Source: Hymenobacter volaticus (GTDB taxonomy: Bacteria > Bacteroidota > Bacteroidia > Cytophagales > Hymenobacteraceae). Taken from it: a DNA stretch of 64,000 bases. This document shows positions 28,371 through 36,373 of the stretch, piece by piece; position 1 is the first letter of the stretch, and the number at the start of each line of letters is the position of its first letter. The DNA lies in assembly GCF_022921055.1 (NCBI RefSeq), contig NZ_CP095061.1, forward strand, positions 4,069,501-4,133,500. The letters are read 5' to 3'. The translations under genes and the position numbers were made by a program. The notes beneath the pieces were generated by a model. That model had not been told where the DNA came from. It saw nothing but the letters and a program-made list of their open reading frames with translations, and ran no database searches.

Positions 28371-29012
28371 TCATTGCCGCTCATAACGGTTGTACATCAG
28401 CAGCCCGTACCCGATGTGCCCTAACCCGAATCCGAGGGCAAAGAACAGCAATCCGGACCCAGGCAACAAAACCGATATTAATCCGAGAGCTATTTGCGTG
28501 AGGCCTAGCAGCCTAATTTCATCTAGTGTGTACTTGCTGGCGTTGAGGAGCGCCAAACCGTAGAACAGCAGTAACCCTGGCACCACCAAGCTTACGGCGC
28601 CACGCAGAAACAGCGCCAGACAAAACAAGCCACCCGCTACCAGCGGAATTATCAAGCTGATGGCAAGCCGACGCCCCAAGGCACTCCAAAGGGGCTGATT
28701 GGCTTTGCGCGCGCGTCGTGCCGTGAAGAAGGTAGCCACGGCCAGCGCCGCGGCTATCATGCCCCCCGATAGCAGCAGCAGAAACGGCAAAACTAGTTCC
28801 CGCTCATTCGGCGTGCTTTGGAGCAGGCGCATATAACCCAACGAGCCATACTCCCGGTTCAGGTACCAGTGCCCTAGACCCGACCCAGCTAATGCCACGA
28901 CACCGGCCCCAACCCCGGATAGGCCACTTAAGGAGATGAAGCGGGACGAACGCTCCATGATACTGCGAATCTCGGTGAGCTGGGCTAATGGGTCTACGGC
29001 GGGCTTCATCAT
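28371..29012 (-). CDS. Hypothetical polytopic membrane protein
   Basis: 213 aa from the ATG at 29012 (MMKPAVDPLAQL); the longer frame to 29036 would run over the palindrome and is rejected. After a ~30-residue soluble N-terminus come about six spans (SGLSGVGAGVVALAGSGLGH; FLLLLSGGMIAAALAVATFF; LAISLIIPLVAGGLFCLALF; LVVPGLLLFYGLALL; ALGLISVLLPGSGLLFFALG). Family not recognised. It carries its own copy of the candidate operator and is upstream of the regulator gene on the same strand. Confidence 0.75.
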   Translation of the reverse strand: MMKPAVDPLAQLTEIRSIMERSSRFISLSGLSGVGAGVVALAGSGLGHWYLNREYGSLGYMRLLQSTPNERELVLPFLLLLSGGMIAAALAVATFFTARRARKANQPLWSALGRRLAISLIIPLVAGGLFCLALFLRGAVSLVVPGLLLFYGLALLNASKYTLDEIRLLGLTQIALGLISVLLPGSGLLFFALGFGLGHIGYGLLMYNRYERQ

Positions 29013-29022
29013 TTCTAAAAGC

Positions 29023-29038
29023 ACTTTGTATTGCAAAG
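29023..29038. promoter_or_regulatory. Second candidate operator palindrome
   Basis: ACTTTGTATTGCAAAG, differing at one position from the 27910 copy. It lies 10 nt upstream of the ATG at 29012, so bound protein would block transcription start or the leader. Confidence 0.55.
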
Positions 29039-29417
29039 CACAACAAACTTCTTGGACTTTACAAGTAGTTCTATAAATTTTTTCCTAATGAATAAAGATA
29101 ATGCGCTTCGCCCCTAAAATCAGGCTCTGTGGCTATCTCTAGCAGCTTACAACGTGCTGGCTTTATGGTAGACCTTTACCCCTTAAAAAGTAAAGCCGCA
29201 GTGTGAGTTCGATTATTCGCCTTTCTGTGCGTGTTACTTGGTATAGTGTTTCAGATCAAATCGGGAAAATCATTCATGGGCAAGCACCAAATTGGAAGAT
29301 GGTTTTCCCAAACAAGTCCAGTTGGTAGGTAACCAAGCGTAAAGCCTTGCCCGTAAACAGTTGCTGGTTTACCCCGATGTTGGCTCATGTGTGTTAGCGC
29401 TATTAAATGATTACTCA
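29039..29417. other. Intergenic between divergent genes
   Basis: About 380 nt of AT-rich sequence between two divergent membrane-protein genes. No hairpin, RNA gene or protein-like frame was recognised. Promoters for both directions must lie here. Confidence 0.4.
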
Positions 29418-29882
29418 ATGCTGAAATCGTATTCTCCTATCCAATCTACTATTATTCGTACCCTCATCTTATGGCTGCTCAGCAACCTCGGTGGCACGTT
29501 GTTGCTAGGCATTGGTTTTGCCCTTACACACCGGCTCAACGATAGCACCATTGCTGTAGTAGCTGGGCTACTGGCCGCTACTATAACATTGCCCTTGGTA
29601 CCGTTGGCAATGCCGTTTTTTGCGGTTCTAGGAAAGATTTGTGCAGCTTGGCCGCGCCGTTCAATGGCCTTACTTGGCGTAATGCTGTTTTTTCTGCTGG
29701 CTAATGAGGCCCTGCACCTTCTGCTCCCTTTCGCCACCTTCTTTGGCTTGCTCGAAATGTCGTTTCCGTATTTGGTGGCGGGCGTGCTCACTGTACTCTG
29801 GCTGTACAGCCCTACTGGTCAAACCTCGACCACCACGCTGCTAACAAAAAAGCGTGATAGACAAGTCCGCTTAAGTGAATAG
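29418..29882 (+). CDS. Small hypothetical membrane protein
   Basis: 154 aa from the ATG at 29418 (MLKSYSPIQST). Four hydrophobic segments (NLGGTLLLGIGFALTH; AVVAGLLAATITLPLVPLAM; MALLGVMLFFLLANEALHLL; YLVAGVLTVLWLYS), then a polar tail. Family not recognised. The methyltransferase-like gene follows 32 nt after the stop. Confidence 0.65.
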   Translation: MLKSYSPIQSTIIRTLILWLLSNLGGTLLLGIGFALTHRLNDSTIAVVAGLLAATITLPLVPLAMPFFAVLGKICAAWPRRSMALLGVMLFFLLANEALHLLLPFATFFGLLEMSFPYLVAGVLTVLWLYSPTGQTSTTTLLTKKRDRQVRLSE

Positions 29883-29914
29883 ACGTCTGCGAGTCTTTGT
29901 GCGTACTTAGGGAG

Positions 29915-30703
29915 GTGAAAATTCGCCTCCAGCTATTCGAGTTTGAAGACCTGCCTTGGTTTCCGCGCGTCATTCGGGCGGGCATGATGGACTATCTGCG
30001 CTTCATGATTTCGCTGCTTGGCACCTACCAACCCATTGTGCCGCAGTTGCGTGATGCCATGGCAAAAGCCAGCACGTCGGACCTACTGGAGTTAGGTGCT
30101 GGGGCTGGCGGCGGCACCGAAGGGGTGTTACGTCGCCTGCACGCAATCGGCTTGCCCACGGCCCGTATCACCCTTACCGACTTGTACCCGCAACCAGCCG
30201 CCTGGCAGCTACTTGCGGCGCGCACTCCTGGCCTCACATACGAAGCCTCTCCCGTCGATGCCACGGCCGTTCCGGCAACTCTCACCGGGTTTCGCACCAT
30301 CTTCTCGGCTTTTCATCATTTTCCACCCTCTCTAGCCGAAGCCATACTTGCTGATGCTGTTCAGCAAAAAGCTGGCATTGGCGTGTTTGAAGGGGCCGGC
30401 AAACACTGGCTGGAAATTCTTCTGGCTTGGACAGTGCTACCCGTAGCGCAATTGCTATTCACTCCTTTCATGCGACCGTTCCGCCTGAGCCGGCTGTTTT
30501 TCACGTACCTGGTTCCGCTCATTCCGCTCTTTACGATTTGGGATGGCACCGTTTCTATTCTGCGCATGTACCCGCCAGCACAGCTGCTAGCCTTGGCCCA
30601 CCGCGCCGATCCGCAGAGAACCTTTGAGTGGCAGGCTGGCAAAGTGCGGCATTGGTGGGGGCCCGAGGTAACCTACTTGATTGGGGTTCCGCGTTCTAAG
30701 TAG
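29915..30703 (+). CDS. Class I SAM-dependent methyltransferase-like protein
   Basis: About 262 aa from a GTG (VKIRLQLFEF); a TTG six codons upstream is possible. SAM motif I is DLLELGAGAGGGTEG (residues ~56-70), then ITLTDLYPQPAAW as motif II, and FRTIFSAFHHFPP in the position of motif IV. Unusually, the region at residues ~165-215 is strongly hydrophobic (ILLAWTVLPVAQLLFTPF; LFFTYLVPLIPLFTIW), so it may associate with the membrane. Substrate unknown. It is followed by a UbiA-family gene on the same strand. Confidence 0.75.
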   Translation: MKIRLQLFEFEDLPWFPRVIRAGMMDYLRFMISLLGTYQPIVPQLRDAMAKASTSDLLELGAGAGGGTEGVLRRLHAIGLPTARITLTDLYPQPAAWQLLAARTPGLTYEASPVDATAVPATLTGFRTIFSAFHHFPPSLAEAILADAVQQKAGIGVFEGAGKHWLEILLAWTVLPVAQLLFTPFMRPFRLSRLFFTYLVPLIPLFTIWDGTVSILRMYPPAQLLALAHRADPQRTFEWQAGKVRHWWGPEVTYLIGVPRSK

Positions 30704-30844
30704 TGAGAACCTAGGCAAAGCAAGTAAGCCCTGCTAGTTGACGTTTATAAGCTTTTCCTAGCGAATGTGGCGGGCGGTGTTCTGAACCTAACCCGTACCT
30801 TGCCCTCCACTAGAAATAAGCTAACCAAAACCAGCAAGTGTAAA

Positions 30845-31708
30845 ATGTCTTACCGTCGCGCGCTATTGCTGCTGCGCATCCCCTTTTCTGTTTACTTGAT
30901 GCCGGTGTACTGGTTCGGACTTAGCGCCCTGCGCCAACCCCTAAGCGTGAGCCGAGCGGTAGGCGTGTTCGTGGTACTGCACTTGTTGGCGTATCCGGCT
31001 TCCAATGGCTACAACTCCTACTACGACCGGGACGAAGGCAGCATTGGGGGTCTCAAGCAGCCTCCCAAAGTATCGGAAGAATTGCTGCACCTAGTGTATC
31101 TGTTCGATGCCTTAGCCATAATTGGCGCAGTGTTGCTAAGCCCGCTGTTTGGCTTACTAGTGACGGTGTATCTGTTGGTATCGAAGGCGTACAGCTACGA
31201 GGGCATCCGGCTCAAAAAATACCCGTTGCTGAGTACAGTTGTAGTGGTGGTGTTTCAGGGTGCTTTCACGTTTTTGATGACTCAAGTTGGCGTAGGCGCT
31301 ACTGAAACTGTTCTTCTTGAAAAAACAAACCTGATGCTGGCTGCTGTTAGCAGCCTGTTTTTGTGTGGGTCCTATCCGCTCACGCAGGTATACCAGCATC
31401 AAGAGGATGCGCGCCGCGGCGACCGAACCTTGAGCTTGCTACTTGGTATCCGAGGCACGTTTAAGTTTGCTGCCGTTGGGTTGTTAGCGGGCGCGGCTCT
31501 GCTAGCGTACACGCTCTGGCTGCGCAACGAGCCCCGCCATCTATTGATTTTTCTGGTAGCTACGGGTCCTGTGGTGGCCTTGTTCGGGCAATGGGCTTAT
31601 GCGGTCTGGCGTAATCCCGCGGCAGCCGACTTCGAGCACACGATGCGCATGAACCAGGTGTCATCGTTGTGTATGAGCTTGGCATTTGCGCTAATGTTGT
31701 GGTGGTAA
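30845..31708 (+). CDS. UbiA-family prenyltransferase-like membrane protein
   Basis: 287 aa from the ATG at 30845 (MSYRRALLLLRIPF). About eight hydrophobic spans. The two UbiA motifs occur at the right places but are not canonical: NGYNSYYDRDEGS (usual NDxxDxxxD) near residue 60 and YQHQEDARRGDRTLSLLLG (usual DxxxD) near 200. UbiA enzymes join polyprenyl groups to aromatic acceptors; whether this one is active is uncertain. It lies 140 nt after the methyltransferase-like gene. Confidence 0.78.
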   Translation: MSYRRALLLLRIPFSVYLMPVYWFGLSALRQPLSVSRAVGVFVVLHLLAYPASNGYNSYYDRDEGSIGGLKQPPKVSEELLHLVYLFDALAIIGAVLLSPLFGLLVTVYLLVSKAYSYEGIRLKKYPLLSTVVVVVFQGAFTFLMTQVGVGATETVLLEKTNLMLAAVSSLFLCGSYPLTQVYQHQEDARRGDRTLSLLLGIRGTFKFAAVGLLAGAALLAYTLWLRNEPRHLLIFLVATGPVVALFGQWAYAVWRNPAAADFEHTMRMNQVSSLCMSLAFALMLWW

Positions 31709-31791
31709 CTGTTGAGTTACCCGCGACTTAGTACCTAAACAGTGCACTCGGAAATCGCGTATTTTTGGCTCTTACCATTGTATTTCAAATC

Positions 31792-32415
31792 ATGCGTTTC
31801 ACCTTATTGCTTTCTCTGCTTGGATTCGTTGCTGCTTGCTCCACTCCCGATACGCGGCAGGCATCTACCACCCCCTCCACGGCCGATACTGCAACTCAGC
31901 TAGAGCCGATGGATACGACGCGTGCCACTGTTGCCAACGCGCAGTCCGACACGTTAAAAACGGTACGTAAGCGTCATATTTTCTCTGCTCCCGGCTCTCC
32001 CGACGAGTTCCGCCTGACAATGCGCGGCAAGGATGTGCTAACCGGTGAGGCTACCTTCACCATAACGGATGGTAATGGGCAAGTCATCTTTCGCGAAATG
32101 CTGGCCGCAGAAGACTTAGAAGCCGCTATGGTGTACGAAATGAAAACCCCTACTGCTTCTGCGGCCGAGCGCGAGGCATACATTCGTCGCCGCATGGATG
32201 AGTTTTTCAGCGACAAAAATTTTCGCACGCCTGCTCTTACTACCAAAGACACTTACCCAACCGATAACACCATCGACCGCGCCACTTGGGACGACCTACG
32301 CCAGCGTCCAGACGCCGTTAGTTTCACGTACTTAGTCGGCAAGGAAGACCGTCGTCGCATTGCTTGGGCTCCGCGTACTAAGCAGGTGGTGCATCTACCC
32401 GGCGGCGGTAGCTAG
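31792..32415 (+). CDS. Hypothetical lipoprotein
   Basis: 207 aa from the ATG at 31792. Signal peptide with lipobox VAAC (RFTLLLSLLGFVAAC), then a Thr/Ser/Ala-rich linker to about residue 55. The remaining region has strand-rich and helical parts (DEFRLTMRGKDVLTGEATF; AYIRRRMDEFFSDKNF). No family recognised. Probably attached to the outer or inner membrane. Confidence 0.7.
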   Translation: MRFTLLLSLLGFVAACSTPDTRQASTTPSTADTATQLEPMDTTRATVANAQSDTLKTVRKRHIFSAPGSPDEFRLTMRGKDVLTGEATFTITDGNGQVIFREMLAAEDLEAAMVYEMKTPTASAAEREAYIRRRMDEFFSDKNFRTPALTTKDTYPTDNTIDRATWDDLRQRPDAVSFTYLVGKEDRRRIAWAPRTKQVVHLPGGGS

Positions 32416-33258
32416 TAGCGTATCCACAACTGTTCACGCCTTCTGACCTCAACAAATACAGTTGCAGGCGGCAAGGGTGTGGTTTTCAAGCCACGTGAAA
32501 CGAGATTTGTGTCTGCCTTTTGCAGTGCGGCATGTGCACGACTAGTTTCTACACTGTCTGGTCAAGTCTGGGGCTCTACTATTCCTCTATGCAGTGACTT
32601 ATGTGCTTGATAGGTACAAGCGTGTTAGGAAAGTACTTTTGCGATGCTTTGCCTGTGGCTGCTTACCGCAATTACTAGGCCTAGACATGCCGTAACACTT
32701 CCGGCATATACATCTCAAGGCATGACTTAGCTCCGCCTATAAGTATGATTTGCCTATGCAATAAGCTGCACAGCACGAGCTAAGGATATGAAACTGAAAA
32801 TGAACTGGAAATCAAGCAAGTACAAAGAGCAATAACAAACTAAAAACAACACTGCTGGGCATTAGTGCCGCCGTGCGGAATGCAACTAATGTCTTGAAAA
32901 GGAAATCATTGGTAAGCCAAGCAGGCGTTCTTATATTGCTACGCAAAGCTAAAAGCTTTTAGCGCCAACAACGATACGCTGTTGCATAAAAGCCATAGCC
33001 TCTGAAGCAGTGGATTAAGAAATAGAAGCTTACTGTCGAAGGCAATAATTTTAACGCTTCACTCATATATACCCTACAACGGTGCCCCAACAGTTTCTTG
33101 GCTTTCGAAGAAATAAGTAAACAAACGAGTAACCTCAGCTTACCAAGAAGGTATTTAACACGCCTTCTACTTACAACTATCAGAACGAATCAGCTGACGC
33201 CCCATCGTTCACAGATACTTCACGAAGGTGAACGATCTTCAGCCCTAGAGCCGACAAC
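32416..33258. other. Long AT-rich intergenic region
   Basis: 843 nt without a protein-like frame on either strand and visibly richer in A+T than its neighbours. Apart from the inverted repeat near its end (33204-33236) I see no terminator, tRNA, repeat or promoter consensus. It could hide a small RNA or be the remnant of a lost gene. Confidence 0.5.
33204..33236 (+). promoter_or_regulatory. Inverted repeat in the leader of the ROK gene
   Basis: Perfect 9-nt arms ATCGTTCAC (33204-33212) and GTGAACGAT (33228-33236) with a 15-nt spacer, 22 nt before the ROK ATG. Could be an operator for the nearby LacI-family regulator or an RNA hairpin. Confidence 0.45.
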
Positions 33259-34263
33259 ATGAGAGAGTACATTACAGCAACCCCGGTGCCACTTACCAAG
33301 CAACAGGCCCTAGCTGCACTGAGTGAGCATACAGCAAGCCACTTCGACCAACACCAAAACCTATGGGGATTAGACCTAGGTGGAACAAAGATTGAAGGAG
33401 TGATTTTGCGGTCAGCATCAGAACCGGAGGTGTTATTCCGGGACCGGGTGCCTACTGAAGCTAGCCAAGGCTATGAGCACATGCTCGGGCAAGTGCACCT
33501 ACTGGTCGAGCGCATGGAACAAGCGGCAGGTTACCGACCCTGCAAGATCGGCATCGGCACTCCGGGAACCATGATTCCGAAGTCGGGGCTGATGAAGAAC
33601 TGTAATACGACGGCCCTAAACGGGCGCCCCTTGAAAGCGGATTTAGAAAAGCTATTGAACCAGCGAGTGTTCATTGCCAACGATGCTAACTGCTTTGCTT
33701 TGTCTGAAACCCGCTTAGGCGTAGTGAAAGAACGGTTTCCCGAGGCGCGGGTGGTATTTGGCATCATCCTGGGCACTGGCGTCGGGGGCGGGCTCATTGT
33801 AAATGGGCAAGTAATCGAAGGCTTCCACGGCATTGCCGGCGAATGGGGCCACAACTACTTAGGGGAAACAACAGACAAAACTTGCTTTTGCGGCAAAACG
33901 GGTTGTATCGAAAGCATATTGGCTGGTCCGGCCCTGGAGCGTTTCTACACTGAAAAGAGTGGCGAGAAGCTGGCGCTAAAGGAGATCATGCAGCGCGCTA
34001 CCGCAGGCACTGACCCAGCCGCCGTGCAAACTCTAGACCGCCTAACGCATTACTTTGGCTTAGCGCTAAGCGCCGTAGTCAACATACTTGACCCGGAGGT
34101 AATTGTGATTGGGGGCGGGGTAGGCAACATCCCAGAACTCTATACCACTGGTGTAGCCAACATCGCGCAATACATCATCGATCATCATTTTGCAGCTCCC
34201 GTCGTGAAACCTATGCTAGGTGACAGCGCCGGCGTATTTGGTGCCGCGTATTTGGTTGCATAA
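33259..34263 (+). CDS. ROK-family sugar kinase
   Basis: 334 aa. ATP-dependent kinase of glucose, fructose, N-acetylhexosamine or a similar sugar. The phosphate-binding motif is LWGLDLGGTKIEG (residues ~35-47). The ROK signature spans ILGTGVGGGLIVNG and GEWGHNYL, with the zinc cluster CFCGKTGCIE. A catalytic Asp is in FIANDANCFAL. The C-terminus has VIVIGGGVGN. Specificity cannot be told. It precedes a LacI-type regulator gene on the same strand with a terminator between them. Confidence 0.93.
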   Translation: MREYITATPVPLTKQQALAALSEHTASHFDQHQNLWGLDLGGTKIEGVILRSASEPEVLFRDRVPTEASQGYEHMLGQVHLLVERMEQAAGYRPCKIGIGTPGTMIPKSGLMKNCNTTALNGRPLKADLEKLLNQRVFIANDANCFALSETRLGVVKERFPEARVVFGIILGTGVGGGLIVNGQVIEGFHGIAGEWGHNYLGETTDKTCFCGKTGCIESILAGPALERFYTEKSGEKLALKEIMQRATAGTDPAAVQTLDRLTHYFGLALSAVVNILDPEVIVIGGGVGNIPELYTTGVANIAQYIIDHHFAAPVVKPMLGDSAGVFGAAYLVA

Positions 34264-34275
34264 CCACTACGTGCC

Positions 34276-34320
34276 AAAAAAAGCCCTGCTGCTATAGAGG
34301 ATAGCAGCAGGGCTTTTTTT
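34276..34320 (+). terminator. Terminator after the ROK gene
   Basis: A7-GCCCTGCTGCTAT...ATAGCAGCAGGGC-T7 stem-loop (34276-34320), 12 nt after the stop, with a strong T-run. Confidence 0.9.
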
Positions 34321-34465
34321 ATTCGACACTAAAGTTTCCGGGATTATGAAGCGAGATAAAAGCTTGGAAAGCATGCTATTGCACAGGATGGCATTCTTTG
34401 CACCGCTTGAATGCCTTTGCAAGTAATTGTTTTACTTTTGAAGCTTATCATTCAGTAATTCCAAC

Positions 34466-35527
34466 ATGAGCAGTAAGGTGAAGAAGCGGACATTGATCCA
34501 CGATATTGCCCGCCACCTAGATGTGTCCATCGCAACCGTGTCGTTAGTGCTTAACGGCAAAGCCAAGCAGAGCCGTATTAGCGACGCGCTGGCGCAACGG
34601 GTGCTAGCTTACGTTGAGGAAGTAGGCTACAAGCCCAATCATTTGGCCAAGAGCTTGCGCACAGGCAAAACGCACGTAATTGGCTTGGTAGTGGAAGATA
34701 TTTCCAACCCCTTTTTCGCAACTGTTGCGTGGCTGATTGAGAAGCAAGCTTTCGAGCGGGGCTACCGAATTATTTATTGCAGTACAGATAACGATACAAG
34801 CAAGGCCAAGGAGCTGATTTCCATGTTCCAAGATCGGCATGTTGATGGGTATATTATTGTGCCGTCTGAGGGTCTTGAGGAGCAAATCAGCACGATTCTG
34901 CACGAGAATATTCCGGTTGTGCTCTTCGACCGGTATCTGCCCGAACTACCTACCAATTACATTGTGGTAGATGGAGCCAAAGGCATGTATGAAGCCACGC
35001 AACACTTGCTCGACCAAGGCTTCAGCAACATCGCCTTCGTCACGACCGACTCCAAACAGACGCAGATGGAAGCGCGCTTGGAAGGATACGTGCAGGCCTT
35101 GCAAGAACACAACCGCCCACAACGCATAAAACGGGTTGACACCACACACTCCGAGAATATTCTGGCAGAAATCCACAGCTTCATCCGCGAAAACCGAGAC
35201 TGTGACGCCATTATCTTCTCTACCAACTACCTGAGCATCTACGGGCTCGAAGTTATTACACAGCAGAAGCTTCGGATTCCTGAAGACCTCGCCGTTGTCT
35301 CCTACGATGACCACGACTTATTTCGCCTCTATACGCCGGCCATCACCGTTATTGCCCAGCCGATAGAAAACATTGCCAAAAATGTCATTGACATTCTCTT
35401 GAACGAACTCAAGCACCAGACCGACAGGCAGACGACTGCGCATCAAACTGTCGTGCTACCAACCTCTTTGATTGTTCGGCAATCATCTGTTCGTAGCGAA
35501 GTTCAGCTACCCGAATCCACTAAATAG
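34466..35527 (+). CDS. LacI-family transcriptional regulator
   Basis: 353 aa. The N-terminal HTH is LIHDIARHLDVSIATVSLVL with the hinge YKPNHLAKSLRTGKT. The effector domain is a periplasmic-binding-protein fold (VIGLVVEDISNPFFATVAWL; VDGYIIVPSEG; AVVSYDDHDLFRLYTPAIT). It is likely to bind a sugar and to repress a carbohydrate locus. The target may include the ROK gene just upstream. A TAnnTTTG element (TACTTTTG, 34433-34440) lies 25 nt before the ATG. Confidence 0.93.
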   Translation: MSSKVKKRTLIHDIARHLDVSIATVSLVLNGKAKQSRISDALAQRVLAYVEEVGYKPNHLAKSLRTGKTHVIGLVVEDISNPFFATVAWLIEKQAFERGYRIIYCSTDNDTSKAKELISMFQDRHVDGYIIVPSEGLEEQISTILHENIPVVLFDRYLPELPTNYIVVDGAKGMYEATQHLLDQGFSNIAFVTTDSKQTQMEARLEGYVQALQEHNRPQRIKRVDTTHSENILAEIHSFIRENRDCDAIIFSTNYLSIYGLEVITQQKLRIPEDLAVVSYDDHDLFRLYTPAITVIAQPIENIAKNVIDILLNELKHQTDRQTTAHQTVVLPTSLIVRQSSVRSEVQLPESTK

Positions 35528-35564
35528 TGTTACTCGCTGTGGCTAGGGGTTGTAAGTAAATCCG

Positions 35565-36224
35565 TTACGACTGAGCCTGCTCCAGAGCTTGCCGCAAAGA
35601 GTCAGCAAACACCTCGTAGGGCTGATAGCCGCGAGTTAGTACATAGCCTTGGCTGCCTACCCGTAAAATCACGGTTGGAAAACCCTGAACTCCAATTTTA
35701 GATACCGCCGCAAATTCTTGCCGAGTAGCCGTTGCTGTTTCAGGCAGCGCCAGCCGACGCAAAAACTCCGCGCCATCTACGCCATTGGCTATTGCCAATG
35801 GCACATAGATTTGGGGCTCGTTTAGGTCAGCTCCGTCGTGAAAATGTGCGTACTGTACGGCGTGCGCGAAGTTGGCTGTTTGGGATTGATTGAGCTGCCG
35901 AAACGCATTGATGGCCCAACTTGGCGGCTCGGAATCCTGCACATAGCTTCCCTCCTCCCCTAGGGCGCGGAAAGCTTCCCCAAATACCACTCCCGTTACA
36001 TTTTCCACTTGCTGCAACGAGCCACTGATGTAACTCCAGGCCTTGCCAATCGGCTCCACCTGCTCACCTATTATCATACCACCACAGAGCACTGATAGGT
36101 CTACTTGGTCGGCAAACTCTCGCTGTATCCGCTGTAGCACGGGGCTCATGCCGTAGCACCAGCCACAAAGTGGATCGAAGATGTAAAGCAATTCAGGCCG
36201 GTCGGCAGCGGTTGGTTGTAGCAT
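35565..36224 (-). CDS. DsbA-family (FrnE-like) thiol oxidoreductase
   Basis: 219 aa, no signal peptide, so cytosolic. Thioredoxin-fold with the redox site DPLCGWCYGMSP (residues ~17-28), the helical insertion typical of DsbA, and the cis-Pro loop GVQGFPTVIL near residue 175. Family members are disulfide oxidoreductases or isomerases. Convergent with the LacI gene and followed upstream by a REP-like palindrome. Confidence 0.88.
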   Translation of the reverse strand: MLQPTAADRPELLYIFDPLCGWCYGMSPVLQRIQREFADQVDLSVLCGGMIIGEQVEPIGKAWSYISGSLQQVENVTGVVFGEAFRALGEEGSYVQDSEPPSWAINAFRQLNQSQTANFAHAVQYAHFHDGADLNEPQIYVPLAIANGVDGAEFLRRLALPETATATRQEFAAVSKIGVQGFPTVILRVGSQGYVLTRGYQPYEVFADSLRQALEQAQS

Positions 36225-36253
36225 AGCACAGAAGAAGCAAACAGCAATAAAAA

Positions 36254-36348
36254 CGTCGTGGTGAGCTTGTCGAAAAATCTTGCTAGTGCGCTAACCTCTA
36301 GGAAGGGTTATAGCACTAACGAGATACTTCGGCAAGCGCACCACGACG
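36254..36348. repeat. REP-like imperfect palindromic element (diverged copy)
   Basis: Two ~40-nt arms pair imperfectly: CGTCGTGGTGAGCTTGTCGA on the left and, read as complement, CGTCGTGGTGCGCTTGCCGA on the right. The arms match the pattern CGTCxTGxTGxGC...CGAAxxATCTCG of the element at 58697-58793. It lies between the DsbA-like gene and rho. Confidence 0.75.
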
Positions 36349-36373
36349 CGTTAAACGAGAATACGCAACGGGT

